DNA of 64,000 bases from Pelagibacteraceae bacterium AG-426-M19 (GTDB lineage: Bacteria; Pseudomonadota; Alphaproteobacteria; Pelagibacterales; Pelagibacteraceae). The stretch lies in assembly GCA_003210025.1 (NCBI GenBank), contig QCNW01000001.1, positions 62,001 to 126,000 on the forward strand. The letters are read 5' to 3'. Positions 52,401 to 61,185 of this stretch are shown here, one piece after another (the stretch's first letter is position 1; each line of letters begins with the position of its first letter). The position numbers and the translations under genes were made by a program. The notes under the pieces were generated by a model, which was not told the origin of the DNA, did no database searches, and saw nothing but the letters and a program-made list of their open reading frames with translations.

Positions 52401-55069
52401 TAAATCATGTTCCTAAGTACATATTGTAAAATTCCACCATTTTTGTAATACTCTAATTCGTTCTTAGTATCTATTCTACTTAACATTTTAATTCTCTTGA
52501 TGTCACCAGAGACATATTTGATTTCAACATCAACTTCATCTCTAGGATCTATACCTTTTTCTAAGTCAATAATAGAAAATAGTTCTGAGCCATCTAATTT
52601 TAGATTAGTTCTATTTATTCCATCTTTAAACTGTAATGGTAGTATACCCATTCCTATAAGATTTGATCTATGAATTCTCTCAAAACTTTCTGCAAAAACA
52701 GCTTTTATACCTAGAAGTTTAGTTCCTTTGGCCGCCCAATCTCTTGAAGAACCAGTTCCATACTCTTTACCACCAATTACAACTAAATCGGTACCTCTTT
52801 TTTTATATTCAACAACCGCGTCATATACTGGCATTACTTTTTCCTCAGGGTACAACTTTGTAAAACCACCTTCAGTACCAGGTGCCATTTCATTTCTAAT
52901 TCTTATATTAGCAAAAGTCCCTCTCATCATAACCTCATGATTGCCTCTTCTTGCTCCATAGGAATTATAATCTTTAGGAAGTATTTGATGTTTCATAAAA
53001 TATTCTCCAGTCGGACTATCTTTTTGAATTGATCCAGCAGGTGAAATATGATCAGTGGTAATGCTATCACCTAATATTAATAGTGGTCTTGCATCCTTAA
53101 TTTCTTTAAATCCTTCAGGTTTATCAGGAAGATTATCAAAAAATGGAGGTTTTTTTACATATGTTGAATTATCTTCCCAATTATAAATATTGGTTTCTTC
53201 TGTTTTAATTTTTTGCCATTGTTCTGGTCCTTGAGAAACATTTGAGTATCTTTTTATAAACATTTCTGCATTTAACGAATTTCTCAATGTTTCTTCTATT
53301 TCTTTGTTAGATGGCCATATATCTTTTAAAAAAACATCTTTACCATCTTTATCTTTGCCCAACGGATCTTTATACAAATCAAATCTCATAGTTCCTGCTA
53401 TTGCATAAGCAACAACTAATGGCGGAGACGCTAAATAGTTTGCTTTTATTAGAGGTGAAATTCTTCCTTCAAAGTTTCTGTTTCCAGATAAAACTGAAAC
53501 AGCATAAATATTATTATTTTTTATGGAGTCTGATATGTTATCAGCTAATGGACCTGAATTACCAATACAAGTAGTGCATCCATAACCAACTAAATTAAAT
53601 CCTAACTTATCTAAATAAATATTCAGCCCAGCTTTTTCTAAATAATCTGTAACTACTTGAGATCCAGGTGCTAAAGATGTTTTCACCCAGGGCTTAGTCA
53701 TTAAACCTTTTTCAATTGCATTTTTTGCAAGCAAACCTGCTCCAATTAGTACACTTGGATTAGAGGTATTAGTGCAAGAAGTGATTGCAGCAATTAAAAC
53801 ATCACCATCAGTTATTTTAAATTCTTCTTTTTCAACATTATAAATATTTGGCTCTTCTTTTTTAGTAACTTCTGAAAACACTTTTTTAAAATTTGATGAT
53901 GCATTAGTTAGCAAAACTTTATCTTGGGGACGTTTTGGTCCTGAAATAGTCGGCACTATAGTTGACATATCTAAAGATAGAGTGTCTGTAAACTCTACAT
54001 CTAAACTTGCCCAAAGTCCTTGTTCTTGAGCATACTGTTTTACAATTTCAACATTTTGATCATTTCTTCCTGAGAATTTTAAATATTTTAAAGTCTCGTC
54101 ATCTATTGGGAAAAAACCACAAGTTGCACCATACTCAGGTGCCATATTTGCTATGGTAGCCCTATCTGCTAAAGTCAAATTTTTTAGTCCTTCACCATAG
54201 AATTCGACAAACTTTCCCACAACTCCTTTGTCTCTTAACATTTTAACTACAGTTAAAACAAGATCAGTTGCTGTTGTACCTTCTGGCATTTTTGATTTCA
54301 TTTCAAACCCAATAACTTCAGGTATTAACATCGAAATAGGTTGACCTAACATTCCAGCTTCAGCTTCAATTCCTCCTACGCCCCAGCCCAAAACCGATAG
54401 GCCGTTTACCATAGTTGTATGACTATCTGTTCCAACTAAAGTATCTGGAAATATATATTCTTCACCTTTATATTTTTCATTCCAAACAACTTTTGAAAGG
54501 TATTCCAAGTTGACTTGATGACATATTCCAGTTCCCGGTGGAACTATTCTAAAATTATTGAATGCTTGTTGCCCCCATTTGAGAAAAGAATATCTTTCAG
54601 CATTCCGATTAAATTCAATATCAACATTTTCTTTTAATGAATTTTTATTTGCAAATTTATCTACTTGTACAGAGTGATCAATTACCAAATCAACTGATGA
54701 TAAAGGATTGATAGTGCTTGGATCTTTATTTTTTTCTTTTACAGCCTCTCTCATTGCAGCTAAATCTGCAACCGCAGGAATTCCAGTATAATCTTGAAGT
54801 AAAACTCTCGCTGGCCTATATGCAATTTCTGTATTAGAACTTTTAGATTTTAACCAATCTTTAATAGCTTCAATTTGATTTTTATTAACCGTTATATCGT
54901 CTTCAAATCTTAACAAATTCTCAAGTAAGACCTTCAATGATTTTGGAAGCTTTGATATACCTGCTAAACCATTTTTCTCAGCCTCTTTCAGTGAGTAAAA
55001 ATTATAACTTTTGCCGTTAACTAAAATTTTAGTTAACGAATTGAACGAGTTTTTGTCTCCTGGTTTCAT
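52400..55069 (-). CDS. acnA: Aconitate hydratase
   Basis: 889 aa from the ATG at 55069 (MKPGDKNSFNS). A longer frame to 55132 would add 21 hydrophobic residues that do not fit the family and would overlap the LysE gene, so I use the internal start. Iron-sulfur cluster Cys are in AITSCTNTSNPSV and GYGCTTCIGNSG; SRDWAAKG and LPLQFKDG motifs complete the aconitase pattern. It interconverts citrate and isocitrate in the TCA cycle. Single-base overlap with the yfgM-like gene. Confidence 0.96.
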   Translation of the reverse strand: MKPGDKNSFNSLTKILVNGKSYNFYSLKEAEKNGLAGISKLPKSLKVLLENLLRFEDDITVNKNQIEAIKDWLKSKSSNTEIAYRPARVLLQDYTGIPAVADLAAMREAVKEKNKDPSTINPLSSVDLVIDHSVQVDKFANKNSLKENVDIEFNRNAERYSFLKWGQQAFNNFRIVPPGTGICHQVNLEYLSKVVWNEKYKGEEYIFPDTLVGTDSHTTMVNGLSVLGWGVGGIEAEAGMLGQPISMLIPEVIGFEMKSKMPEGTTATDLVLTVVKMLRDKGVVGKFVEFYGEGLKNLTLADRATIANMAPEYGATCGFFPIDDETLKYLKFSGRNDQNVEIVKQYAQEQGLWASLDVEFTDTLSLDMSTIVPTISGPKRPQDKVLLTNASSNFKKVFSEVTKKEEPNIYNVEKEEFKITDGDVLIAAITSCTNTSNPSVLIGAGLLAKNAIEKGLMTKPWVKTSLAPGSQVVTDYLEKAGLNIYLDKLGFNLVGYGCTTCIGNSGPLADNISDSIKNNNIYAVSVLSGNRNFEGRISPLIKANYLASPPLVVAYAIAGTMRFDLYKDPLGKDKDGKDVFLKDIWPSNKEIEETLRNSLNAEMFIKRYSNVSQGPEQWQKIKTEETNIYNWEDNSTYVKKPPFFDNLPDKPEGFKEIKDARPLLILGDSITTDHISPAGSIQKDSPTGEYFMKHQILPKDYNSYGARRGNHEVMMRGTFANIRIRNEMAPGTEGGFTKLYPEEKVMPVYDAVVEYKKRGTDLVVIGGKEYGTGSSRDWAAKGTKLLGIKAVFAESFERIHRSNLIGMGILPLQFKDGINRTNLKLDGSELFSIIDLEKGIDPRDEVDVEIKYVSGDIKRIKMLSRIDTKNELEYYKNGGILQYVLRNMI

Positions 55070-55071
55070 AT

Positions 55072-55662
55072 TTAATAATAAAATGTAGCTATGCAGCCTA
55101 ATAAAAGCGCTGACATAACATAATTGAACCATTTAATAAATTTCTCATTTGTCGCGAATTTTCTCATAAATTTACCAATTAAAGTCCAAAATAAGATACT
55201 AAATATAGCAAAGAAAAAGGCAGAAGTTAGGAGCCAGAAAGAATAAGTAAAAAAGTTATCTCCAGATTCGATATAAGTTGATACTGCAATAATAGCAACG
55301 ATTACTCCTTTAGGATTTAAGAATTGAAAAAGAAATGTTTCTATAAATTTAACAGGTTCTAGTTTTTCTTTTTGGTTAGAAGATTTGGAAAATGAAATTC
55401 TGTAAGCCAAATAAACTAAAAATGCAGACCCTGTGAAAACTAAAATTTTTTGAATTATTGGGTATAATTTAAAAATGTTAATGAGCCCAAAATTGACTAA
55501 AGATAACATTGAAGTAAAACCAAATATAACACCTAACATTAGAGGTATGGTTTTTTTTACTCCATGATTAAAACCTGAATGAGATGCGACAATATTATTT
55601 GGGCCAGGTGAGCAACTGGTAACAAAAAAAAATAAACTTAATGATAATAGTTCTGGATGCAT
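55072..55662 (-). CDS. LysE-family amino-acid exporter
   Basis: 196 aa with about six helices. It begins with the family motif SCSPGPNNI near 15-24 and includes FLFQFLNPKGVIVAI, typical of LysE/RhtB exporters. It would export an amino acid or amino compound. It lies directly after csaA (stop at 55663) and 2 bases before the acnA start. Confidence 0.9.
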   Translation of the reverse strand: MHPELLSLSLFFFVTSCSPGPNNIVASHSGFNHGVKKTIPLMLGVIFGFTSMLSLVNFGLINIFKLYPIIQKILVFTGSAFLVYLAYRISFSKSSNQKEKLEPVKFIETFLFQFLNPKGVIVAIIAVSTYIESGDNFFTYSFWLLTSAFFFAIFSILFWTLIGKFMRKFATNEKFIKWFNYVMSALLLGCIATFYY

Positions 55663-56004
55663 TTAAGCAATTGGTAATCCATTCTCTGCTTCTTGAGATG
55701 GATGAACTAAAGTTACTCTACCTTCTGCATCTATAGCTCCGAGAATTAATACTTGTGATACAACTCCTGCAATATTTTTTTCTGCAAAATTACAAACACC
55801 AATTACTTGTTTTCCTTTAAGATTCTCTTCATTATAATAATGAGTAATTTGAGCTGAAGATTGTTTTATCCCTATCTTATCTCCAAAATCAACTTCTACA
55901 ACTAATGAAGGTTTTCTTGCTTTTTCATTTTTTCTTACAGAAATAATTGTTCCCAATCTAATATCAACTTTATCAAAGTCTTCATACGTAATTTGTTCTT
56001 TCAT
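55663..56004 (-). CDS. csaA: tRNA-binding domain protein (CsaA)
   Basis: 113 aa, one OB-fold tRNA-binding domain (FDKVDIRLGTIISV, KQSSAQITHYY, KQVIGVCNFAEKNIAG), the right size for CsaA, a tRNA-binding/secretion-chaperone protein. It is first in the minus operon and divergent from argE with only 25 bases between the two start codons. Confidence 0.93.
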   Translation of the reverse strand: MKEQITYEDFDKVDIRLGTIISVRKNEKARKPSLVVEVDFGDKIGIKQSSAQITHYYNEENLKGKQVIGVCNFAEKNIAGVVSQVLILGAIDAEGRVTLVHPSQEAENGLPIA

Positions 56005-56020
56005 AAATTTAATATATAAT
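55993..56020 (+). promoter_or_regulatory. Candidate promoter giving near-leaderless argE mRNA
   Basis: TTGTTC (55993-55998) and a perfect TATAAT (56015-56020) are 16 bases apart. Transcription would start about 56026-56028, only 2-4 bases before the argE ATG, so there is no room for a Shine-Dalgarno. The -35 box lies within the first codons of csaA. Confidence 0.45.
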
Positions 56021-56029
56021 GATTTGTAG

Positions 56030-57217
56030 ATGAGTACAGAAAATAATCCTGATAAAATTTATAAAAATTCGATACGAATATTGACAGATTTGATTGCTTT
56101 CAAAACTATTTCTGGAAACGATAATAATAGTCTCATTAATTATTGTGATGATATTTTAAAAAATTTAGGAGCAACTTCATTTAGAATTTTTGATGGTGAT
56201 AAAAAACGAGTTAATCTTTTTGCTTCTTTAAAATCTAAAAATGGAAATGGTAAAAAACCCATTATTCTCTCAGGTCACACAGATGTAGTTCCAGTTTCAA
56301 AAGGCTGGTCTACTGATCCATTTGTTGCAACTATAAAAAATGAGAAATTATTTGGGAGAGGTTCTTGTGATATGAAAGGTTTTATTGCATGTGCTCTAGC
56401 ATATGCTCCTGTATTTAAAGAAAATAATTTAGATAGAGACATTCACTTTTCATTTACATTCGATGAAGAAACTGCATGCATCGGTGCACCATTATTAATA
56501 AAAGAATTAAAAAAAAGAGATATTAAAGATGGAATTTGCATTATTGGTGAACCAACAAATATGAAAATCATTGATGCCCATAAAGGTATGAATGAATATA
56601 CAGTTCACTTTGGAGGTTTAGCTGGTCATAGTTCTAAACCAGGCCAAGGTGTTAATGCAGTTGAATATGCATCGAGGTATGTAAACAAATTACTAGAAAT
56701 TAGATCAAAACTAAAAGATAGAGCTCCTAAAGATTGTATATTTAATCCACCATATTCTACATTATCAGTTGGTGGAGTTTCAGGTGGTATAGCTCACAAT
56801 GTTATCGCTGATAAATGTAAAGTTGAATGGGAAACTAGACCAGTGGTCAGAGAAGATGGAGATTTTGTAAATCAAATAATAGACGATTATGTTGATAAAG
56901 AACTATTGCCAGAAATGAAAAAAGTTTTTTCAGATGCTTATATTAAAAAAGAAATTATAGGCGAAGTAGTTGGATTTAATAGATTGAACGATTCCGAGGC
57001 TTGTGAATTTGTTTCTAGTATAACTGGTGACAATTCAAGAGAAGCTGTTTCGTTTGGAACAGAAGCTGGACTCTTTCAAGAAGTTGGTATTAGCACTGTA
57101 GTTTGTGGACCAGGTTCGATTGAACAGGCTCATAAAATCGATGAATATATAGAACTTAGTGAATTAAAGAAATGTCTAGACTTCTTAAAAGGTGTAAAAG
57201 ATAAATCTATAAATTAA
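56030..57217 (+). CDS. argE: Acetylornithine deacetylase (ArgE/DapE family)
   Basis: 395 aa M20 metallopeptidase. The zinc motifs LSGHTDVVPVSKGW, GRGSCDMKGFIA and FTFDEETACIGAPLL, and a C-terminal GPGSIEQAHKIDEY block, match ArgE. It removes acetyl from N-acetylornithine in arginine synthesis. It may start as a near-leaderless message (see the promoter at 55993). It is convergent with the aldehyde dehydrogenase gene, overlapping it by 4 bases. Confidence 0.9.
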   Translation: MSTENNPDKIYKNSIRILTDLIAFKTISGNDNNSLINYCDDILKNLGATSFRIFDGDKKRVNLFASLKSKNGNGKKPIILSGHTDVVPVSKGWSTDPFVATIKNEKLFGRGSCDMKGFIACALAYAPVFKENNLDRDIHFSFTFDEETACIGAPLLIKELKKRDIKDGICIIGEPTNMKIIDAHKGMNEYTVHFGGLAGHSSKPGQGVNAVEYASRYVNKLLEIRSKLKDRAPKDCIFNPPYSTLSVGGVSGGIAHNVIADKCKVEWETRPVVREDGDFVNQIIDDYVDKELLPEMKKVFSDAYIKKEIIGEVVGFNRLNDSEACEFVSSITGDNSREAVSFGTEAGLFQEVGISTVVCGPGSIEQAHKIDEYIELSELKKCLDFLKGVKDKSIN

Positions 57218-58647
57218 TTCCAACCACCTACAGATTTAACTTCTAGAAATTCAAGTAATCCTTCTTTACCTGCTTCCCTTCCAATTCCAGAATGTTTAAA
57301 ACCTCCAAAAGGTGCATCAACTGCAATACCAGCACCATTTACATCAACCATTCCAGATCTTAGTTTTCTGGCAACTCTTTGTACTTTTTCCTTATCTTGA
57401 GTTTGAATATAGTTTGTTAATCCATAATCAGTATCATTTGCGATTTTAATTGCCTCTTCTTCAGTTTCAAATGGAATAACAGATAAAACAGGACCAAATA
57501 TTTCTGTTCTTGCAATTTCCATTTCATTTTTTACATCTGCAAAAACTGTCGGTTTTACATAATAACCATCATTTAATCCGTTTGGTTTTCCAATTCCACC
57601 TGCAACTAATTTTGCTCCCTCATCTATTCCTTTTTGAATTAAACCTTGAATTTTATTGAATTGAGTTTCAGAAATTACAGGACCAATATGCTCTCCATTT
57701 TTATTTGGATCATCTACTTTAAATTCATTTGCGTATTTTCTCAGTCTTTCTATTGCTTCATTATATATTGATTTTTCAACAAGCATTCTTGTAGGAGCAT
57801 TACATGATTGTCCTGAATTTCTAAAACATCTAAATGCACCTCTTTCAATTGCTTCAGCATCAGCATCTTTAAATATAATATTTGCACCTTTTCCTCCTAG
57901 CTCCAAACTTACTCTTTTAAAGTCCTTTGCAGCATTTTGAGAAATTAAAGCCCCTGCTCTTGTAGAGCCAGTGAATGAAATCATATTAACATCGGGGTGA
58001 CTTGTTAATGCATCTCCAGTTATTGCCCCATCTCCATTTACTAAATTAAAAACACCTTTTGGAAATTTTGCTTCATCTATTAACTCAGCTATAATCATTG
58101 CCGATAAGGGTGCTAGTTCTGAAGGTTTTAAAATCATAGTACAACCAGAGGCCAATGCAGGAATGACTTTTAAAGTAACTTGATTTATTGGCCAGTTCCA
58201 CGGTGTTATCAATGCACACACACCTTTAGGCTCGTATATTATTCTTTGATTTTTTGCATGATCTCCCAAAGGTTTTTCGAATTCAAATTCTTTTAGATAA
58301 CGAATAAATGATTTTGTATGACTTGCGCCAGTTCCTGTTTGTAGTTTTGAAGCAAAGTCCTTTGGTGCTCCCATCTCTTGAATAATTGCATCTGTAATAT
58401 CATTCCATCTTTTTTTATATAATGAATAAAATACTTCTAATAATGACAATCTTTCTTCTTTAGAGGTAAATCCCCAAGTTTTAAATGCTTCTTTAGCTGC
58501 TAAAACTGCATCATTAATGTCTTCCTTGCTGCCTAAAGAAATTACTGCACAATTTTTTTCTGTTGCTGGATTTATGACCTCAATATCTTTTGGGTTTTTT
58601 GGAGGAACCCATGAACCATTAATATAAAAATTTCTCTTATCAATCAT
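57214..58647 (-). CDS. NAD(P)-dependent aldehyde dehydrogenase
   Basis: 477 aa, ALDH superfamily. PWNWPINQ in the cofactor site, LELGGKGANIIF for the catalytic Glu and NSGQSCNAPTRM for the nucleophilic Cys are intact, and the C-terminus has the PFGGFKHSGIGREAG oligomerisation block. It oxidises an aldehyde to an acid. Being next to an agmatinase-family gene, an aminoaldehyde or semialdehyde from polyamine breakdown is plausible, but specificity is not visible. Confidence 0.92.
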   Translation of the reverse strand: MIDKRNFYINGSWVPPKNPKDIEVINPATEKNCAVISLGSKEDINDAVLAAKEAFKTWGFTSKEERLSLLEVFYSLYKKRWNDITDAIIQEMGAPKDFASKLQTGTGASHTKSFIRYLKEFEFEKPLGDHAKNQRIIYEPKGVCALITPWNWPINQVTLKVIPALASGCTMILKPSELAPLSAMIIAELIDEAKFPKGVFNLVNGDGAITGDALTSHPDVNMISFTGSTRAGALISQNAAKDFKRVSLELGGKGANIIFKDADAEAIERGAFRCFRNSGQSCNAPTRMLVEKSIYNEAIERLRKYANEFKVDDPNKNGEHIGPVISETQFNKIQGLIQKGIDEGAKLVAGGIGKPNGLNDGYYVKPTVFADVKNEMEIARTEIFGPVLSVIPFETEEEAIKIANDTDYGLTNYIQTQDKEKVQRVARKLRSGMVDVNGAGIAVDAPFGGFKHSGIGREAGKEGLLEFLEVKSVGGWN

Positions 58648-58667
58648 GCGCGCAAATTATCCTTTCT

Positions 58668-59621
58668 TCATGATTTTGCAAATAAATTTGTTAATTCATA
58701 AACAATTGTTGCTGCAGCAAGAGAGGTGACTTCTGCATGGTCATAAGCAGGCGCAACTTCTACTACATCTGCAGAAATCAAATTTAAACCTGATAAACCC
58801 CTAAGGACATTTACCATTTCTCTTGTGGTCATTCCTGCAATTTCAGGTGTTCCTGTTCCTGGCGCAAATGCTGGATCTAATACATCAATATCAATGGACA
58901 GATATAATGCATTATCACCTACTCTATTTTTTATTCTTTCAACAATTTTATCAATTCCTTCTGTTTGAAATTCATCACAATGAATAATTTTAAATCCAAA
59001 GCTTTCATCATTTTTTATATCATCTCTGCTATAAAGTGGACCTCTTATACCTACATGCATAGAGGCGTCATCTAAAAATAAATTTTCCTCACGAGCTCTT
59101 CTAAATGGAGTGCCATGCGTATATGGTGCTCCAAAGTATGTATCCCAGGTATCTAAATGGGCATCAAAATGAACAAGTGATACGGGTCCATTATTTTTTT
59201 TATTGGCTGCTCTAAGTAAAGGCACAGCAATTGTGTGATCTCCTCCAAGGCTTATTATTCCTCCAACTTTATTTAATAAATCGGTTGCTCCTACTTCGAT
59301 TTGTTTAATGGCTTCATCAATATTAAATGGATTGCAAGTAATGTCACCTGCATCTGCAACTTGTTGTACTTTGAATGGTTCTACATCATAATTAGGATGA
59401 TAATTTGTCCTTAAATGTCTAGATGCTTGTCTAATACTTTGTGGTCCAAATCTTGCACCTGGTCTATAACTTGTTCCTGAATCAAATGGAACTCCGACAA
59501 TAGCAACATCACAACTTTCTACATCTCTTAGCTCAGGTAATCTTGCAAATGTAGAAGGGCCCGCATATCTTGGCACTTCTGTGCCACTAACAGGCTGAAT
59601 AGGTTTTTTAGACTTTGTCAT
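58668..59621 (-). CDS. speB: Agmatinase/ureohydrolase family
   Basis: 317 aa. The binuclear Mn motifs are GGDHTIAVP, HFDAHLDTWDTY and SIDIDVLDPAFAPGTGTPE, all complete. Agmatinase yields putrescine and urea; guanidinobutyrase or another guanidino hydrolase is possible. The start codon overlaps the end of a 44-aa membrane-peptide gene by 4 bases (ATGA). It precedes the aldehyde dehydrogenase by 20 bases. Confidence 0.9.
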   Translation of the reverse strand: MTKSKKPIQPVSGTEVPRYAGPSTFARLPELRDVESCDVAIVGVPFDSGTSYRPGARFGPQSIRQASRHLRTNYHPNYDVEPFKVQQVADAGDITCNPFNIDEAIKQIEVGATDLLNKVGGIISLGGDHTIAVPLLRAANKKNNGPVSLVHFDAHLDTWDTYFGAPYTHGTPFRRAREENLFLDDASMHVGIRGPLYSRDDIKNDESFGFKIIHCDEFQTEGIDKIVERIKNRVGDNALYLSIDIDVLDPAFAPGTGTPEIAGMTTREMVNVLRGLSGLNLISADVVEVAPAYDHAEVTSLAAATIVYELTNLFAKS

Positions 59622-59752
59622 TTTAGTAATAAGAATATTATTAGAATGATCCAGAAAAAGGGATAATAGAAATATATGTATTTTTTTGCAAACATCTTAG
59701 GCACTGACTCATGATCTCTATTAATATTTTTTTTTCTTTTTCTTTTTTTCAT
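59618..59752 (-). CDS. 44-aa basic membrane peptide coupled to the agmatinase gene
   Basis: Starts MKKRKRKKNINRDH, then has a hydrophobic helix (about 25-43, YIYFYYPFFWIILIIFLLL), and stops in an ATGA overlap with the start of speB. The very basic N-terminus and single helix suggest an inner-membrane peptide, N-in. The coupling argues that it is translated. No function known. Confidence 0.5.
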   Translation of the reverse strand: MKKRKRKKNINRDHESVPKMFAKKYIYFYYPFFWIILIIFLLLK

Positions 59753-59805
59753 TAAATAAATCCTATCACATTCATATTATATCTAATATCATCAAAATTA
59801 TTAAA

Positions 59806-60537
59806 ATGAGATATATTATATTAATATTTATATTATTTTTTAACTTTTCTTATGTAAATGCAGATGCAATATATAATTTAATTAAAATCCCAAATTTAGA
59901 AGTTCATAAAGTTGATGATGTTAATGGTATCAAATATTTGGTATCGAAAAGAGGTTTTGTAATTGGTGATACAAATAATATTAAATGTAACGGCATAAAT
60001 AATAGTGATTTGGATCGTGAATTTAATACAGTTCAAAATAATCTGAAAGATTATAACTCAGAATTCTTAAGGAAAATAAATTTGAAATTTGTAGTTCTTT
60101 GCAAAAACTTAGAAATTTCAGGCATTAATACAGGAGGTATACCAGATAATAAATTCAGGACTTTAATCTTAGACTTAACATTTAACCAAAACTATTTCGA
60201 AAGAATGATCCATCATGAAATATTTCATATGATTGAAAACAGTTTTCCAGAGCTTTTTGAAAAAAATAAGTGGAGCGAACTTAATAATAAAGATTTTTCA
60301 TACGCAGAATGTTCTACATGCACTGATTTATTAGGTTTAGATTTAGAAATTACGAAAGGCTTTTTAACAGAATATTCAATGAGCACAGCTGAAGAAGATA
60401 TGGCCGAAATTTATTCATTATTAAAAACAAACTTTAAAGAAATAGATTTATTAATTAAAAAAGATAATATTTTAACTAAGAAGAAAAAATTTTTAATTAA
60501 TGGTCTTAAGGAAATAGATGAAAAATTTATTTTTTGA
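59806..60537 (+). CDS. Secreted putative zinc metallopeptidase (HExxH)
   Basis: 243 aa. The signal peptide is 1-19 (ILIFILFFNFSYVNA-D). HEIFH at 137-141 is a zincin motif, and a Glu at 196-201 (TAEEDMAEIY) may be the third ligand, as in gluzincins. Two Cys are near 169-172 (CSTC). It is followed with no gap by a membrane-anchored cyclophilin, so both act in the envelope. The family is not recognised beyond the zincin fold. Confidence 0.7.
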   Translation: MRYIILIFILFFNFSYVNADAIYNLIKIPNLEVHKVDDVNGIKYLVSKRGFVIGDTNNIKCNGINNSDLDREFNTVQNNLKDYNSEFLRKINLKFVVLCKNLEISGINTGGIPDNKFRTLILDLTFNQNYFERMIHHEIFHMIENSFPELFEKNKWSELNNKDFSYAECSTCTDLLGLDLEITKGFLTEYSMSTAEEDMAEIYSLLKTNFKEIDLLIKKDNILTKKKKFLINGLKEIDEKFIF

Positions 60538-61185
60538 ATGATAAAAAAAATTAAAGCATCACTATCTGAAAAAATATTATTTATTTTTCTAATTCTGCTG
60601 ATTATTTTAACTCTAGGTTCATTTTATATATTAAATAATAAATGTCTTTTTGTAAAAAAAATTGATTTAAATAACATCGATTTTAAAGATAAAAAGAATA
60701 TTGCAATTATGGAAGTTGAATGCGGTAACGTTCTAATAGAATTAGATCCTAAAATTGCACCTAAAGCTGTAAATCGATTTAAGAAGTTAATAAATAGAGG
60801 TTCGTATAATGGTTCAGCTTTTTATCGAGTAATAGAAAATACTTTAATACAAGCTGGAGATATTGAATATGGGAATGTATCTAATCTAAATTATTCTAAA
60901 GTAGGAACTGGTGAGTCTGGTTTAGGAACAATTGAGTCTGAGGTTAGTGGTAATTTTTTATTTAATGCTGGGTCCGTGGCTTTTGCTAGGAAAGATGAAT
61001 TCAACACAGAAGATAGTGAATTTTTTATTACTTTAATAGATATACCAGTATATCAAGGTGAATATACTCCAATTGGAAGAGTAATTGCAGGTATTGACTC
61101 CTTAAAAAAAATTAAAGTGGGAAATAAATCAACTTATGTATTAAAACCGGATTATATTAAAAATATAAAGTTATTAGTTAACTAG
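60538..61185 (+). CDS. Membrane-anchored cyclophilin-type peptidyl-prolyl isomerase
   Basis: 215 aa. A helix at about 13-32 anchors it to the membrane; the rest is a cyclophilin domain. Catalytic FYRVI (Arg) and IQAGD are seen, and RKDEFNTEDSEFFITL matches the hydrophobic pocket. It catalyses proline isomerisation in periplasmic protein folding. It starts directly after the metallopeptidase stop and overlaps the convergent FadN-like gene by 12 bases. Confidence 0.9.
   Translation: MIKKIKASLSEKILFIFLILLIILTLGSFYILNNKCLFVKKIDLNNIDFKDKKNIAIMEVECGNVLIELDPKIAPKAVNRFKKLINRGSYNGSAFYRVIENTLIQAGDIEYGNVSNLNYSKVGTGESGLGTIESEVSGNFLFNAGSVAFARKDEFNTEDSEFFITLIDIPVYQGEYTPIGRVIAGIDSLKKIKVGNKSTYVLKPDYIKNIKLLVN

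Noticed and set aside
55070-55132. Longer aconitase start at 55132
   Set aside because: It would overlap the LysE gene by 61 bases and add a hydrophobic segment foreign to aconitases. The ATG at 55069 fits the family.
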